This document shows positions 1 through 6,515 of a stretch of DNA of 6,576 bases, piece by piece (position 1 is the first letter of the stretch; each line of letters opens with the position of its first letter). The translations under genes were made by a program, and so were the position numbers. The notes under the pieces are model-generated. The model was given only the letters and a program-made list of their open reading frames with translations, made no database searches and was not told the origin of the DNA. The stretch is from Hyphomicrobiales bacterium (lineage in GTDB: Bacteria > Pseudomonadota > Alphaproteobacteria > Rhizobiales > HXMU1428-3), in the NCBI GenBank assembly GCA_021775385.1, contig JAJFHW010000004.1, positions 1-6,576 of the forward strand, in the 5' to 3' direction.

Positions 1-75
1 CCTTTAAATTATCAAGTTTCTGAGACTTAGCCTAAAAGAATAATAATTTTTTACAATCACTTTGTGAGAAGAAAA
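1..75. other. 3' flank of the DsbD-like gene, no gene seen
   Basis: This is the A+T-rich sequence just past the TAG stop of the minus-strand gene. On the minus strand it has only a 4-bp stem possibility (AAGT/ACTT, about positions 15-29) and T-rich runs, which is too weak to call a terminator. I see no coding signal or RNA gene. Confidence 0.5.
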
Positions 76-954
76 CTATTGTACTGGACAAGGTTGTACC
101 ACAGCCAAATCATCAGCCCGTAACGTACAAGTCAAAACTAATCCCTTAAACTTATGCGGTTCATCCACATCAGATAGATTTATTTTATAAAGAGAAGTTT
201 TTTCACTGTTTTCAGCTTTTTTAATAAGCTTAGGTGTTGGCACATACATACCGTTCGGTCCTTCGACAAACAAATCAACCTCTTTAGAAGAAGGCGGAAC
301 AAGAACATTCAATGTTATACTGGAAGAACCTTTCTCTTCCTTAATCTTAACTAGTTCAACTCCCAAACCATCTTTTACCTGTTTCATGGGTTTGGGAATA
401 AGCTCAAGTGCCATAGATAAAACAGCAGCAAAACGCTGAACTCCACCTTGATTAGTTGTCAAATTTTGAGATGAACTAACTGGCACACAAATGCCATAAC
501 AAATGGCATACTGAGCCGATAATTTCAGTTTTATAGGTTTTAAAGGATCTTCAGCTGTTAATAAAACTGGTAAAGTCACCTGAGATTTATAACCAATCGT
601 CATGCCCATGGGGTCTTGAAACCGTGCCGGTACTGGGTACATTACTTCAGCACTTTTCAAATTCTCAGAGCCACTCCAATCAAAATAGGGAGGAATGCCT
701 GTATCTCCAGGGGTGCGCCAATAAGTTTTCCACTTTGGTGCCAGGTGAATTTCTATACCAGCAAACAATTGATTCTGTCCAAGCCACTCCGTTTTGGCCG
801 CTATTAAGCGAAGTTGAGACTTTTCATTTCCCTGCCATTTTCCCTCGACAGCAGGGTCAAAAGCTGAAACGTAACCACTTAAAATAGACAAGAAAGTTAC
901 AAAAACACCAATAAAAACAGTGGGTTGAATCTTATTTCGGAATGAAAATGTCAC
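76..954 (-). CDS. Exported stand-alone DsbD/ScsB-type N-terminal (alpha) domain protein
   Basis: Predicted periplasmic thiol-disulfide protein of 292 residues. The start is GTG at 954, with AAAGGA six bases upstream. A signal peptide is visible: a short basic start (R6, K8), a hydrophobic stretch at about 12-27, and a likely cut after VSA at 29-31. The mature part has features typical of the immunoglobulin-like alpha domain of DsbD/ScsB: WKTYWRTPGDTGIPP (75-89), FDWSGSENL (91-99), and a cysteine pair in YAICYGICVP (C152, C156). Two further cysteines, C276 and C289, lie near the C-terminus. In full-length DsbD this domain receives electrons from the membrane domain and passes them to periplasmic partners. 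Here the membrane and thioredoxin domains are absent, so the electron donor must be encoded elsewhere or the protein does something else. Family assignment is firm; the partner and exact reaction are unknown. It is transcribed divergently from yqgE. Confidence 0.85.
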   Translation of the reverse strand: MTFSFRNKIQPTVFIGVFVTFLSILSGYVSAFDPAVEGKWQGNEKSQLRLIAAKTEWLGQNQLFAGIEIHLAPKWKTYWRTPGDTGIPPYFDWSGSENLKSAEVMYPVPARFQDPMGMTIGYKSQVTLPVLLTAEDPLKPIKLKLSAQYAICYGICVPVSSSQNLTTNQGGVQRFAAVLSMALELIPKPMKQVKDGLGVELVKIKEEKGSSSITLNVLVPPSSKEVDLFVEGPNGMYVPTPKLIKKAENSEKTSLYKINLSDVDEPHKFKGLVLTCTLRADDLAVVQPCPVQ

Positions 955-960
955 AGCAAA

Positions 961-966
961 TCCTTT
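961..966 (-). promoter_or_regulatory. Ribosome binding site of the DsbD-like gene
   Basis: On the minus strand the sequence reads AAAGGA followed by six bases and then GTG. This good Shine-Dalgarno match decides in favour of the GTG start at 954. No ATG nearby would preserve the signal peptide. Confidence 0.7.
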
Positions 967-1160
967 AAACCAATTTCAGAATTAAAATTAAAACCGATGA
1001 ATTCACTAAAAACGTTACCAAAATCGATTATTTTTAATACTACCACCCTCCAAATAACTGAGCTTTTAAACATATATCACAATTAGGTGACACAATTTGG
1101 CAACAACAAAAAAGATCAATTTAACCAATTTAAAGCTCACCCTTCCCAAAACCAATATTT

Positions 1161-1189
1161 TTTAGCTACACTAAACAAAAGATTATAGA
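1161..1189 (+). promoter_or_regulatory. Possible sigma-70-type promoter for yqgE
   Basis: TTTAGC (1161-1166) and TATAGA (1184-1189) are separated by 17 bases. The -10 matches the consensus at four of six positions; the -35 is poor. If real, transcription would begin near 1196 and the three 39-bp repeats would form most of the yqgE 5' untranslated region. In such A+T-rich DNA matches like this arise by chance, so this is tentative. Confidence 0.3.
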
Positions 1190-1225
1190 ATTCCTCCCAA
1201 AAGCGGATACAGTTTCTGGGACAGT

Positions 1226-1330
1226 GCGGTTGTTAGTAGGCAACTGAAGCGCAACTAAAAAAACGCGGTTGCTAGTAGGCAACTGAAGTGCAACTAAAAA
1301 AACGCGGTTGCTGGTGGGCAACTGAAGCGC
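1226..1330 (+). repeat. Tandem array A: 39-bp repeat, about 2.7 copies, upstream of yqgE
   Basis: Copies start at 1226, 1265 and 1304, giving an exact 39-bp period; the third copy ends at about 1330. Each copy has GCGGTTG, a loop TAGTAG or TGGTGG, GGCAACTGAAG, then YGCAACT and a run of seven A. Copies differ at only a few positions (for example GTTGT/GTTGC, GCG/GTG). Within a copy GTTGC and GCAAC can pair around the six-base loop. Across copies GCAACT can pair with the next GGTTGC, enclosing a GCG/CGC stem. The unit is clearly related to array B at 2168-2287. The last copy ends 18 bases before the yqgE ATG. Function is unknown. Confidence 0.92.
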
Positions 1331-1348
1331 ATCAAATGAATGCTCTAG

Positions 1349-1975
1349 ATGACATGGATAAAGCAAATGCAAAACTTATTAAAAAATAACAATGCATCAG
1401 GTCTAAGCGGTCAACTTCTTTTGGCTATGCCAAGTATGCAAGATGACCGTTTTTCAAAAAGCGTGATCTACATCTGCGCCCACTCCGAAGAAGGCGCAAT
1501 GGGGTTGATCATCAACCGCCATGCAAAATCTATGAATTTTACAGATATTCTGGAACAAATTTTTCCAACTATAGACAGCAGCCCTCTCTCTCTTTCAGAA
1601 AGCACAGAAAACATTCCATTCATCCACCTCGGCGGCCCCGTTGAAACCGAAAGAGGCTTTGTCCTACATTCATCAGATTATCATTCTGAAAGTCATACCT
1701 TCCCTGTAAATGACAATATCTCTCTTACCGCTACCATAGATATTTTAAAAGCAATTGCTGAAGGAACAGGCCCAGAGCAGGTCTTACTCGCACTTGGGTA
1801 TGCGGGCTGGGCTCCAGGTCAATTAGAAGAAGAATTAAGCGACAATGGATGGCTGCACTGCAAGGCAAATCCAGATATAATTTTTGAAACTGAAGCGGCC
1901 TCAAAATACGACACAGCCTTTAATTCCCTTGGTATCAATGCAACTCACTTAGTGAACCAAACCGGGCACGCTTAA
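1349..1975 (+). CDS. yqgE: YqgE/AlgH family protein
   Basis: This 208-residue protein is a clear member of the YqgE/AlgH family (DUF179), whose members are usually a little under 200 residues. Visible family motifs are LSGQLLLAMPSM (19-30), SVIYICAHSEEGAMGLIINR (38-57), HLGGPVETERGFVLHSSDY (93-111) and GYAGWAPGQLEEEL (150-163). There is no signal peptide or membrane segment, so it should be cytoplasmic. The molecular function of the family is not established; AlgH was named from an alginate phenotype in Pseudomonas. The ATG at 1349 directly follows an in-frame TAG (1346-1348), so translation cannot start further upstream. ATG at 1367 (Met7) is an alternative, as the family core begins only near residue 18. 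Neither start has a good Shine-Dalgarno sequence. The gene is flanked on both sides by related tandem repeats, is divergent from the DsbD-like gene and converges on the EAL gene. Confidence 0.93.
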   Translation: MTWIKQMQNLLKNNNASGLSGQLLLAMPSMQDDRFSKSVIYICAHSEEGAMGLIINRHAKSMNFTDILEQIFPTIDSSPLSLSESTENIPFIHLGGPVETERGFVLHSSDYHSESHTFPVNDNISLTATIDILKAIAEGTGPEQVLLALGYAGWAPGQLEEELSDNGWLHCKANPDIIFETEAASKYDTAFNSLGINATHLVNQTGHA

Positions 1976-2005
1976 GAGCTACATCTACTAATTTAAGAAA
2001 ACATT

Positions 2006-2167
2006 CCAGTGGAGCAAACTAAAGCGAGCCATCTAGTCGCTAGACGTTTAAGGACCCTACAGATGCCGTGCTAGTAGCAACAGTTGCATTTGGCTGATGC
2101 TTATAGACGTCCGAAGCACAATCTTGCAGTAGCTAGTGAGCATCTAAAGCACTAAAAGCGGATGTTT
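2006..2167 (+). repeat. Decayed copies of the repeat family, downstream of yqgE
   Basis: This stretch shows eroded versions of the 40-bp unit. The loop core CTAGT recurs at 2033, 2071 and 2133, and continues into the clear array at 2176, 2216 and 2256. The steps are 38, 62, 43, 40 and 40 bases. Around 2065-2085 the sequence resembles GCCG-TGCTAGTAG-CAAC. Around 2127-2157 it resembles GTAGCTAGTGAGC followed by CTAAAGCACTAAAAG. A related CCAGTGGAGCAAACTAAAG occurs at 2006. With 2168-2287 this means most of the yqgE-EAL intergenic space (1976-2355) is repeat-derived. The remaining parts, 1976-2005 and 2288-2355, show no recognisable feature. Confidence 0.5.
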
Positions 2168-2287
2168 GTACAGTTCTAGTGGATAACCTAAAGGCACACT
2201 AAAGAGTGCCGGTTGCTAGTGGGCAACCTGAAGGCACACTAAAGAGTGCCGGTTGCTAGTAGGCAACCTGAAGGCACACTAAGAATG
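2168..2287 (+). repeat. Tandem array B: 40-bp repeat, three copies
   Basis: Copies begin at 2168 (degenerate), 2208 and 2248, a period of exactly 40 bp. The unit contains GCCGGTTGC, loop TAGTGG or TAGTAG, GCAACCTGAA, then GGCACACTAAAGAGT. It aligns along its length with the 39-bp unit before yqgE and has the same orientation. Each copy can form GGTTGC/GCAACC with a six-base loop. Alternatively, GCAACC (2223-2228) can pair with the next copy's GGTTGC (2251-2256), enclosing GGCAC (2233-2237) paired with GTGCC (2246-2250). It lies in the 3' region of both convergent genes, but no T-run follows on either strand, so it is not a typical terminator. Confidence 0.9.
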
Positions 2288-2355
2288 ACCATTTGAAGTA
2301 AAGAAAATTGCAACCCAAATTGACAACTTAAAACAAAAGACAAAACAACAAAGTT

Positions 2356-5300
2356 TTATCTCTTACTCTTTTTATTCCCTTTTTTAGGTGGCTTTGCCCC
2401 CTTTGGCCCAGTCATCCCTTTTTGAAGAGAGGCCTGAGACTGGCCCCCTTGTGGCTGCTGACCATTCGCACCAGCGTCTCCAGCTTGAGGAGCTCCATTT
2501 ATAGGAGTATTATTAAAGCTGAATTTTCTCTCTTTTTTATCGGCCGTACCTGCAGGAGCCGGCTCTCCAACATCAGAATAAGTGCCACCACTTGCTAATT
2601 GCGCATATACATCCATAACCTTGGGATGCAACTCGCTAGATGATTGAGGTGCAGGAGCGTGTGGTGAAGAAGACGCAGCATTTTTTTTCTTTTGAGGTTT
2701 TTTCTCTTTAGTAGCTTTCTTCCTAACCGCCTCTGACGTCCCAGCAACAGCCGCTTGCTCAGCTAGTTTTAAAGCATCAGTAAGACCAGCCCGTTTCGGC
2801 TCTTGTCCAGAAACCTGTCCTAATTCTTGACCCACTTTTTGACCAAGAGCAGCATGTCTCTGCAAATAAGCATTCTCAGACGAGTTACGCTCAGCATCTA
2901 CCGGTTGTCCCGTTTGAACATGGTCACCATTATTCAAACCAACAGCTTGCTGCTTTTTCATTTCACTATTTTGCAAGTTAGCCAAAGCAGCAGCAACAGA
3001 TGGGTCAACCTTTTGTCCCACGTGCTCTGAAACTTCACGAGAAACGTCACCACCATTTTGCGGTTTCATCATTTGTTGGCTGTCTGCTTGATGGTTAAGG
3101 GAATGAGCTTCAGCCCCCCCATTCACAGCAACAACTATTGACGATTGCGCCCCCGCTTTTTGTTCCAAATATTCAGAACCAGCCTTTTGGGCGACTTGTG
3201 GGTCAACTTGTGAATAATCTAGTCCCGTTCCGTCTCCATTTAAAGGCTGTCCTTGCGCAACGTCTCCATTCGTATTTTGTCCGTTTAAAGAGTTTGTTTC
3301 TTTAGACACGTCAGAGGTTTGAGTAGGCTCCTCTTTTGCCAATTGTTTAGCTTCAGCTCCTGTTTTAGAGCGAATGGCCCCAAACAAACCAGACCGTCCT
3401 TTAATTTTCACATCTTTCGCTAATGCTTCAAGCAGATAAATAACATCCTTTTGGTTCATAGGTTCGCCAAAATAAAACCCTTGCGCAAACCCGCAACCAA
3501 TAGAGCGAAGGAAAGTTACATCTTCCTCGCTCTCAACCCCTTCAGCAACAACTCCCATATTCAACTCACTCGCAAGCGCGACAACAGACCGTAAAATAGC
3601 AGGCCCAGTTTTACCTGAAGAAACATTGTGAACGATAGAGCGATCAACTTTTAAAGTATCAAACGGAAAACGATGTAAATAACTCAAGCTTGAATAACCA
3701 GTGCCAAAATCATCCAGAGCTAATGACGCACCAGCATTTCGAAGCCAGTTCAAAATTTCAACAGCACCTTCAGGATTTTCCATCACTAAAGATTCTGTCA
3801 CTTCAAGGCGTAGACTATTCTCAGGCAGAGATTCCCGTGTGAGGATCATTCTCACTTCTTGATATAGTTCTTGGCGGAATAATTCACGGCTGGAAATATT
3901 AACGCTAACAATCAGAGGTTCATCAGCACGAGGCAAAATACGGTTCCATTGAACAGCATCTTTGACGGCCTGATTTAAGACATAAGAACCAAGTTCAGAT
4001 ATCAAATCAGATTCTTCAGCAATCGGTATAAACTCATCTGGTGACAAGCGCCCATGTTTAGGATGGTCCCAACGAATAAGAGCTTCAAAACCAGTGAGAT
4101 CTTCACCCTTAAGCTTCGTAATTGGCTGATATAAAACCTTAATTTGCCTGCGCTCAATCGCTCTGCGCAAATCACTCTCTAGTGCCAAACGATTATCACG
4201 TTCACCGCGCATCGTAGGTTTGAAAATCTCAATCCGGTCAGTACCTGATCGTTTCGCCCGGTACATAGCAAGCTCAGCTTCATTCACCAAATCCTGATGG
4301 CTAAGCTGCGTCCCATCATAAACAGCAATACCAATGGAACCAGTTAAAATAATTTCCTTACCACCAATTTTCATAGGACTGCGCAATGACCGCCTGATGC
4401 GCTCTGCCAGCAAAGCAATTTCCTGCGGGTTATTTTCAGTCACCAGTAACACAGCAAATTGATCACCATTTATGCGGGACAAACTATCTTGCGGTCCAAG
4501 ATGCCGTTGTAAACGCCGCGCAATGGTCAACAGCATTGTATCACCAATCACCATACCAAAAGACTGGTTCACATGTTTAAAGCGGTCAATATCAACAAAC
4601 AAAATAGTAGGTGGGCGAACGCCGCCCTCATCTTTAACGCGAGTAATTGCAATTTGCAGACGATCAAGAAACAACTCTCTATTCGGCAAGCCGGTTAAAC
4701 TGTCATGCACAGCGTCCCCTAACAACCGTTCCTGTGAGCGTTTGCCATCTGTAATATCACGCATCAGCCCAACACAGCGAAGAGATCTTTGATGCGGCAT
4801 CGTCACGGAATGAGCGCGCAGTTCATACCATAAGAAATGCCCTTCATGGCCACGCATACGAAACTCAAGTTGCAGTTCACCGCCGTTTTTCTCTTGCAAT
4901 GTGCGCATCAACAAACGGAAACGTTCTCGGTCAGAGGGGTGCAAATATTGCATCCATTGCTCGACCCGGCAGGTCAATTCACCTTCATGCAGCCCTAAAA
5001 CATCTTCAACTTCCGGGCTAACTGAAATTTCATCGCGCCTGGAATTCCATTGCCAAACAGCAGCTCCCGCTCCCTCTAGCGCAAGTGAACGCAATTGCAA
5101 CTGACTAGGCGGTGCACCAGCCAAAGGCTCAAAAGAGCGAAACGCAAATTGCGTAACTGTAAAGCCTAACAGAACCAAAATAAGCACTAGGCCAGACGTT
5201 AACGCAGGGGCAACAATATCACCAGAAAGCTGACCAAGCGTTGCAACACCTGCACCAAATAACCAAACAACAAACAGCAACCAGGTTGGCACTAAAGCTA

Positions 5301-6429
5301 ATGCTCTATCCTGCCCACGAATTGCCAAATACCCAATAAGTAACGAACCAAGCGCGCCAATAGCTAAAAGAGAAAGCCGGGCAAGACCAGACACAAGAAT
5401 AGGGTCCAGAACAGCAAGTGCAATCAGGCCAAATTGCCCTAAAATCCAAACACCAAACAACAGTTTGATCCAGCCATGCCAAAACCTTAGCCGCAAGAAT
5501 GTGTAAAGGAAAACCACAAGACTAGAGGCAATCGCAGCCTCAGATCCCGCCCTGTAAAGAGAATTCATCTCCGGATCAAGTCTGAATAATTTATGCCAGA
5601 AGCCAAAATCAACGCATAAATATGCCCCTATACACCAGGCAATAAACGCAGTCGCTGGAAAAATTGCTTTGTGATTGGCCACGAAAACAGCTGTCAGAAA
5701 GATCGCTAGAATACCAACAATACCAAGCATGATGCCATTAAACAGCGCCATATCCCGCAACTTCTTACTCAAGGCAAGTGGATGCCATAAAAACACTCTA
5801 GGAAAACGTGAATTAGAAAGTTCAGCAACAAACGTCACTGTTGATCCAGGTTCAATTGTAATACTAAAAATATCCACAGCATCATTAGGGATGTGTAATG
5901 GCAAGAAACCAACCGAAGGTGTTAAATTAATTAATCTCTTAGTATCCAGATCTGGGCGTAAAATGCGGGAACCAACAATATTGTAACGTTCAGTCGTCAC
6001 CAAACGGACAATTTGTTTATCAGTATTATTTTTAAGCGCAAAAACAATCCATTTTGGGTCTGTATTTGGGGTTTGAGCTTTCACCGCCATCCGGTTTGAA
6101 ATACCATCAGCATCACGCGCAGTTTCAACCTGCAGCGCATCCCCAGCCCCTTTGTAATGCTCACTAAACTTCGTAATCTCAATGCGTTCAATTTCAGAGG
6201 TTAATTCAATAGGCTCTAAGGCATGAACTGAAGAAAAAGTAAAAATCAGAGAAAATAGGCAAAAGCTGAGCCCAATTAGTAATCTACTTACTATATTGTT
6301 GAACAGAGAAGCTCTGTTTGAACAAAGAGGATATGTTACACCATTGAAAGCTTTCATAACCAGCGCCGTCAAAAAAAACAGCACTGATACGGCACCTGAA
6401 ATAACAGTATGCGCCATAGTAAGTATCAT
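2356..6429 (-). CDS. Membrane 7TM-PAS-GGDEF-EAL protein, likely c-di-GMP phosphodiesterase, with long low-complexity tail
   Basis: Numbered from ATG at 6429 (1357 residues). Order: N-terminal hydrophobic segments (about 9-25 and 48-69, VHA at 68-70); periplasmic part (71-224); seven TM helices (229-251, 255-277, 295-313, 320-341, 343-370, 376-399, 406-429) resembling 7TMR-DISM; PAS (446-561); GGDEF (567-736); EAL (747-1001); tail (1009-1357). The GGDEF motif is NGDQF (654-658), with Q622 and M626 replacing usual D and H; the inhibitory-site arginine position is G645. Cyclase activity is therefore unlikely. The EAL domain keeps E782, N844, E876, D906/D907, K927, E963 and Q983, so it should hydrolyse c-di-GMP to pGpG under control of the sensor domains. 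The tail is rich in Q, N, G, A and S, with lysine clusters at 1236-1249 and 1342-1357. The start is uncertain: the frame is open to TTG at 6492, and ATG at 6417 or 6357 is possible; 6357 would give a plain signal peptide. Confidence 0.92.
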   Translation of the reverse strand: MILTMAHTVISGAVSVLFFLTALVMKAFNGVTYPLCSNRASLFNNIVSRLLIGLSFCLFSLIFTFSSVHALEPIELTSEIERIEITKFSEHYKGAGDALQVETARDADGISNRMAVKAQTPNTDPKWIVFALKNNTDKQIVRLVTTERYNIVGSRILRPDLDTKRLINLTPSVGFLPLHIPNDAVDIFSITIEPGSTVTFVAELSNSRFPRVFLWHPLALSKKLRDMALFNGIMLGIVGILAIFLTAVFVANHKAIFPATAFIAWCIGAYLCVDFGFWHKLFRLDPEMNSLYRAGSEAAIASSLVVFLYTFLRLRFWHGWIKLLFGVWILGQFGLIALAVLDPILVSGLARLSLLAIGALGSLLIGYLAIRGQDRALALVPTWLLFVVWLFGAGVATLGQLSGDIVAPALTSGLVLILVLLGFTVTQFAFRSFEPLAGAPPSQLQLRSLALEGAGAAVWQWNSRRDEISVSPEVEDVLGLHEGELTCRVEQWMQYLHPSDRERFRLLMRTLQEKNGGELQLEFRMRGHEGHFLWYELRAHSVTMPHQRSLRCVGLMRDITDGKRSQERLLGDAVHDSLTGLPNRELFLDRLQIAITRVKDEGGVRPPTILFVDIDRFKHVNQSFGMVIGDTMLLTIARRLQRHLGPQDSLSRINGDQFAVLLVTENNPQEIALLAERIRRSLRSPMKIGGKEIILTGSIGIAVYDGTQLSHQDLVNEAELAMYRAKRSGTDRIEIFKPTMRGERDNRLALESDLRRAIERRQIKVLYQPITKLKGEDLTGFEALIRWDHPKHGRLSPDEFIPIAEESDLISELGSYVLNQAVKDAVQWNRILPRADEPLIVSVNISSRELFRQELYQEVRMILTRESLPENSLRLEVTESLVMENPEGAVEILNWLRNAGASLALDDFGTGYSSLSYLHRFPFDTLKVDRSIVHNVSSGKTGPAILRSVVALASELNMGVVAEGVESEEDVTFLRSIGCGFAQGFYFGEPMNQKDVIYLLEALAKDVKIKGRSGLFGAIRSKTGAEAKQLAKEEPTQTSDVSKETNSLNGQNTNGDVAQGQPLNGDGTGLDYSQVDPQVAQKAGSEYLEQKAGAQSSIVVAVNGGAEAHSLNHQADSQQMMKPQNGGDVSREVSEHVGQKVDPSVAAALANLQNSEMKKQQAVGLNNGDHVQTGQPVDAERNSSENAYLQRHAALGQKVGQELGQVSGQEPKRAGLTDALKLAEQAAVAGTSEAVRKKATKEKKPQKKKNAASSSPHAPAPQSSSELHPKVMDVYAQLASGGTYSDVGEPAPAGTADKKERKFSFNNTPINGAPQAGDAGANGQQPQGGQSQASLQKGMTGPKGAKPPKKGNKKSKR
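6296..6325. repeat. Imperfect inverted repeat near the start of the EAL gene
   Basis: AACAGAG (6302-6308) and CTCTGTT (6312-6318) form a perfect 7-bp inverted repeat around AAG. Outside a one- or two-base bulge, TTGTT (6296-6300) pairs with AACAA (6321-6325). It lies in coding sequence just upstream of the hydrophobic segment encoded at about 6223-6288. If translation starts at 6357 the stem would begin about 30 bases into the reading frame, where it could affect initiation. It could also be chance. Confidence 0.6.
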
Positions 6430-6442
6430 TGTCCGCAACCTA

Positions 6443-6471
6443 ATAATTATTTTTGCGCAAATCTGCGTCAA
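6443..6471 (-). promoter_or_regulatory. Possible promoter of the EAL gene
   Basis: On the minus strand TTGACG (6471-6466) is followed by 17 bases and AATTAT (6448-6443). The -35 is good; the -10 matches only three of six positions. Transcription would begin near 6436, just before ATG 6429. That would rule out the TTG at 6492 as the start. The spacer contains the palindrome TTTGCGCAAA, which could be an operator. Confidence 0.3.
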
Positions 6472-6515
6472 ACTAATCCTCAATTCATCCAAACAGGCAT
6501 AAAACTCACGCTAAT

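Larger units (their letters stand above)
955..1225. other. Divergent intergenic region, A+T-rich
   Basis: This is the non-coding space between the start of the DsbD-like gene and the repeat array before yqgE. It must hold the start signals for at least one of the two divergent genes. On the plus strand a fair promoter candidate lies at 1161-1189. On the minus strand several partial matches exist around 1040-1105, but none has a convincing -35/-10 pair. A short inverted repeat TCAC-6-GTGA sits at about 1077-1090. The 10-mer AAAAGCGGAT at 1199-1208 recurs at 2154-2163 before the second repeat array. Confidence 0.5.

Noticed and set aside
616..887. Plus-strand frames opposite the DsbD-like gene
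   Set aside because: They are antisense to the conserved WKTYWR/CxxxC region and overlap each other in different frames; they are shadows.
1077..1090. CRP/FNR-like operator at TCAC-6-GTGA
   Set aside because: The half-sites and spacing do not match either consensus well, and four-base arms are expected by chance.
1166..1372. A 68-codon minus-strand frame with a 13-residue repeated peptide
   Set aside because: The peptide repeat arises only because the 39-bp DNA repeat is a multiple of three. There is no ribosome binding site, and the frame overlaps the yqgE start and does not look like a protein.
1226..2287. CRISPR array
   Set aside because: The units repeat over their whole length with no unique spacers, the arrays have about three copies, and no cas gene is nearby.
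2168..2287. Intrinsic bidirectional terminator between yqgE and the EAL gene
   Set aside because: The hairpins are stable enough to consider, but no T-run follows on either strand and the units are tandem repeats also found upstream of yqgE.
2356..3405. Frameshift or fused separate gene explaining the long EAL tail
   Set aside because: The frame runs on without interruption, and the tail has no start codon with a ribosome binding site and no recognisable domain, so a genuine C-terminal extension is simpler.
2827..5986. Plus-strand frames of 67-106 codons opposite the EAL gene
   Set aside because: They lie antisense to clearly conserved domains, lack ribosome binding sites and show no recognisable protein features.
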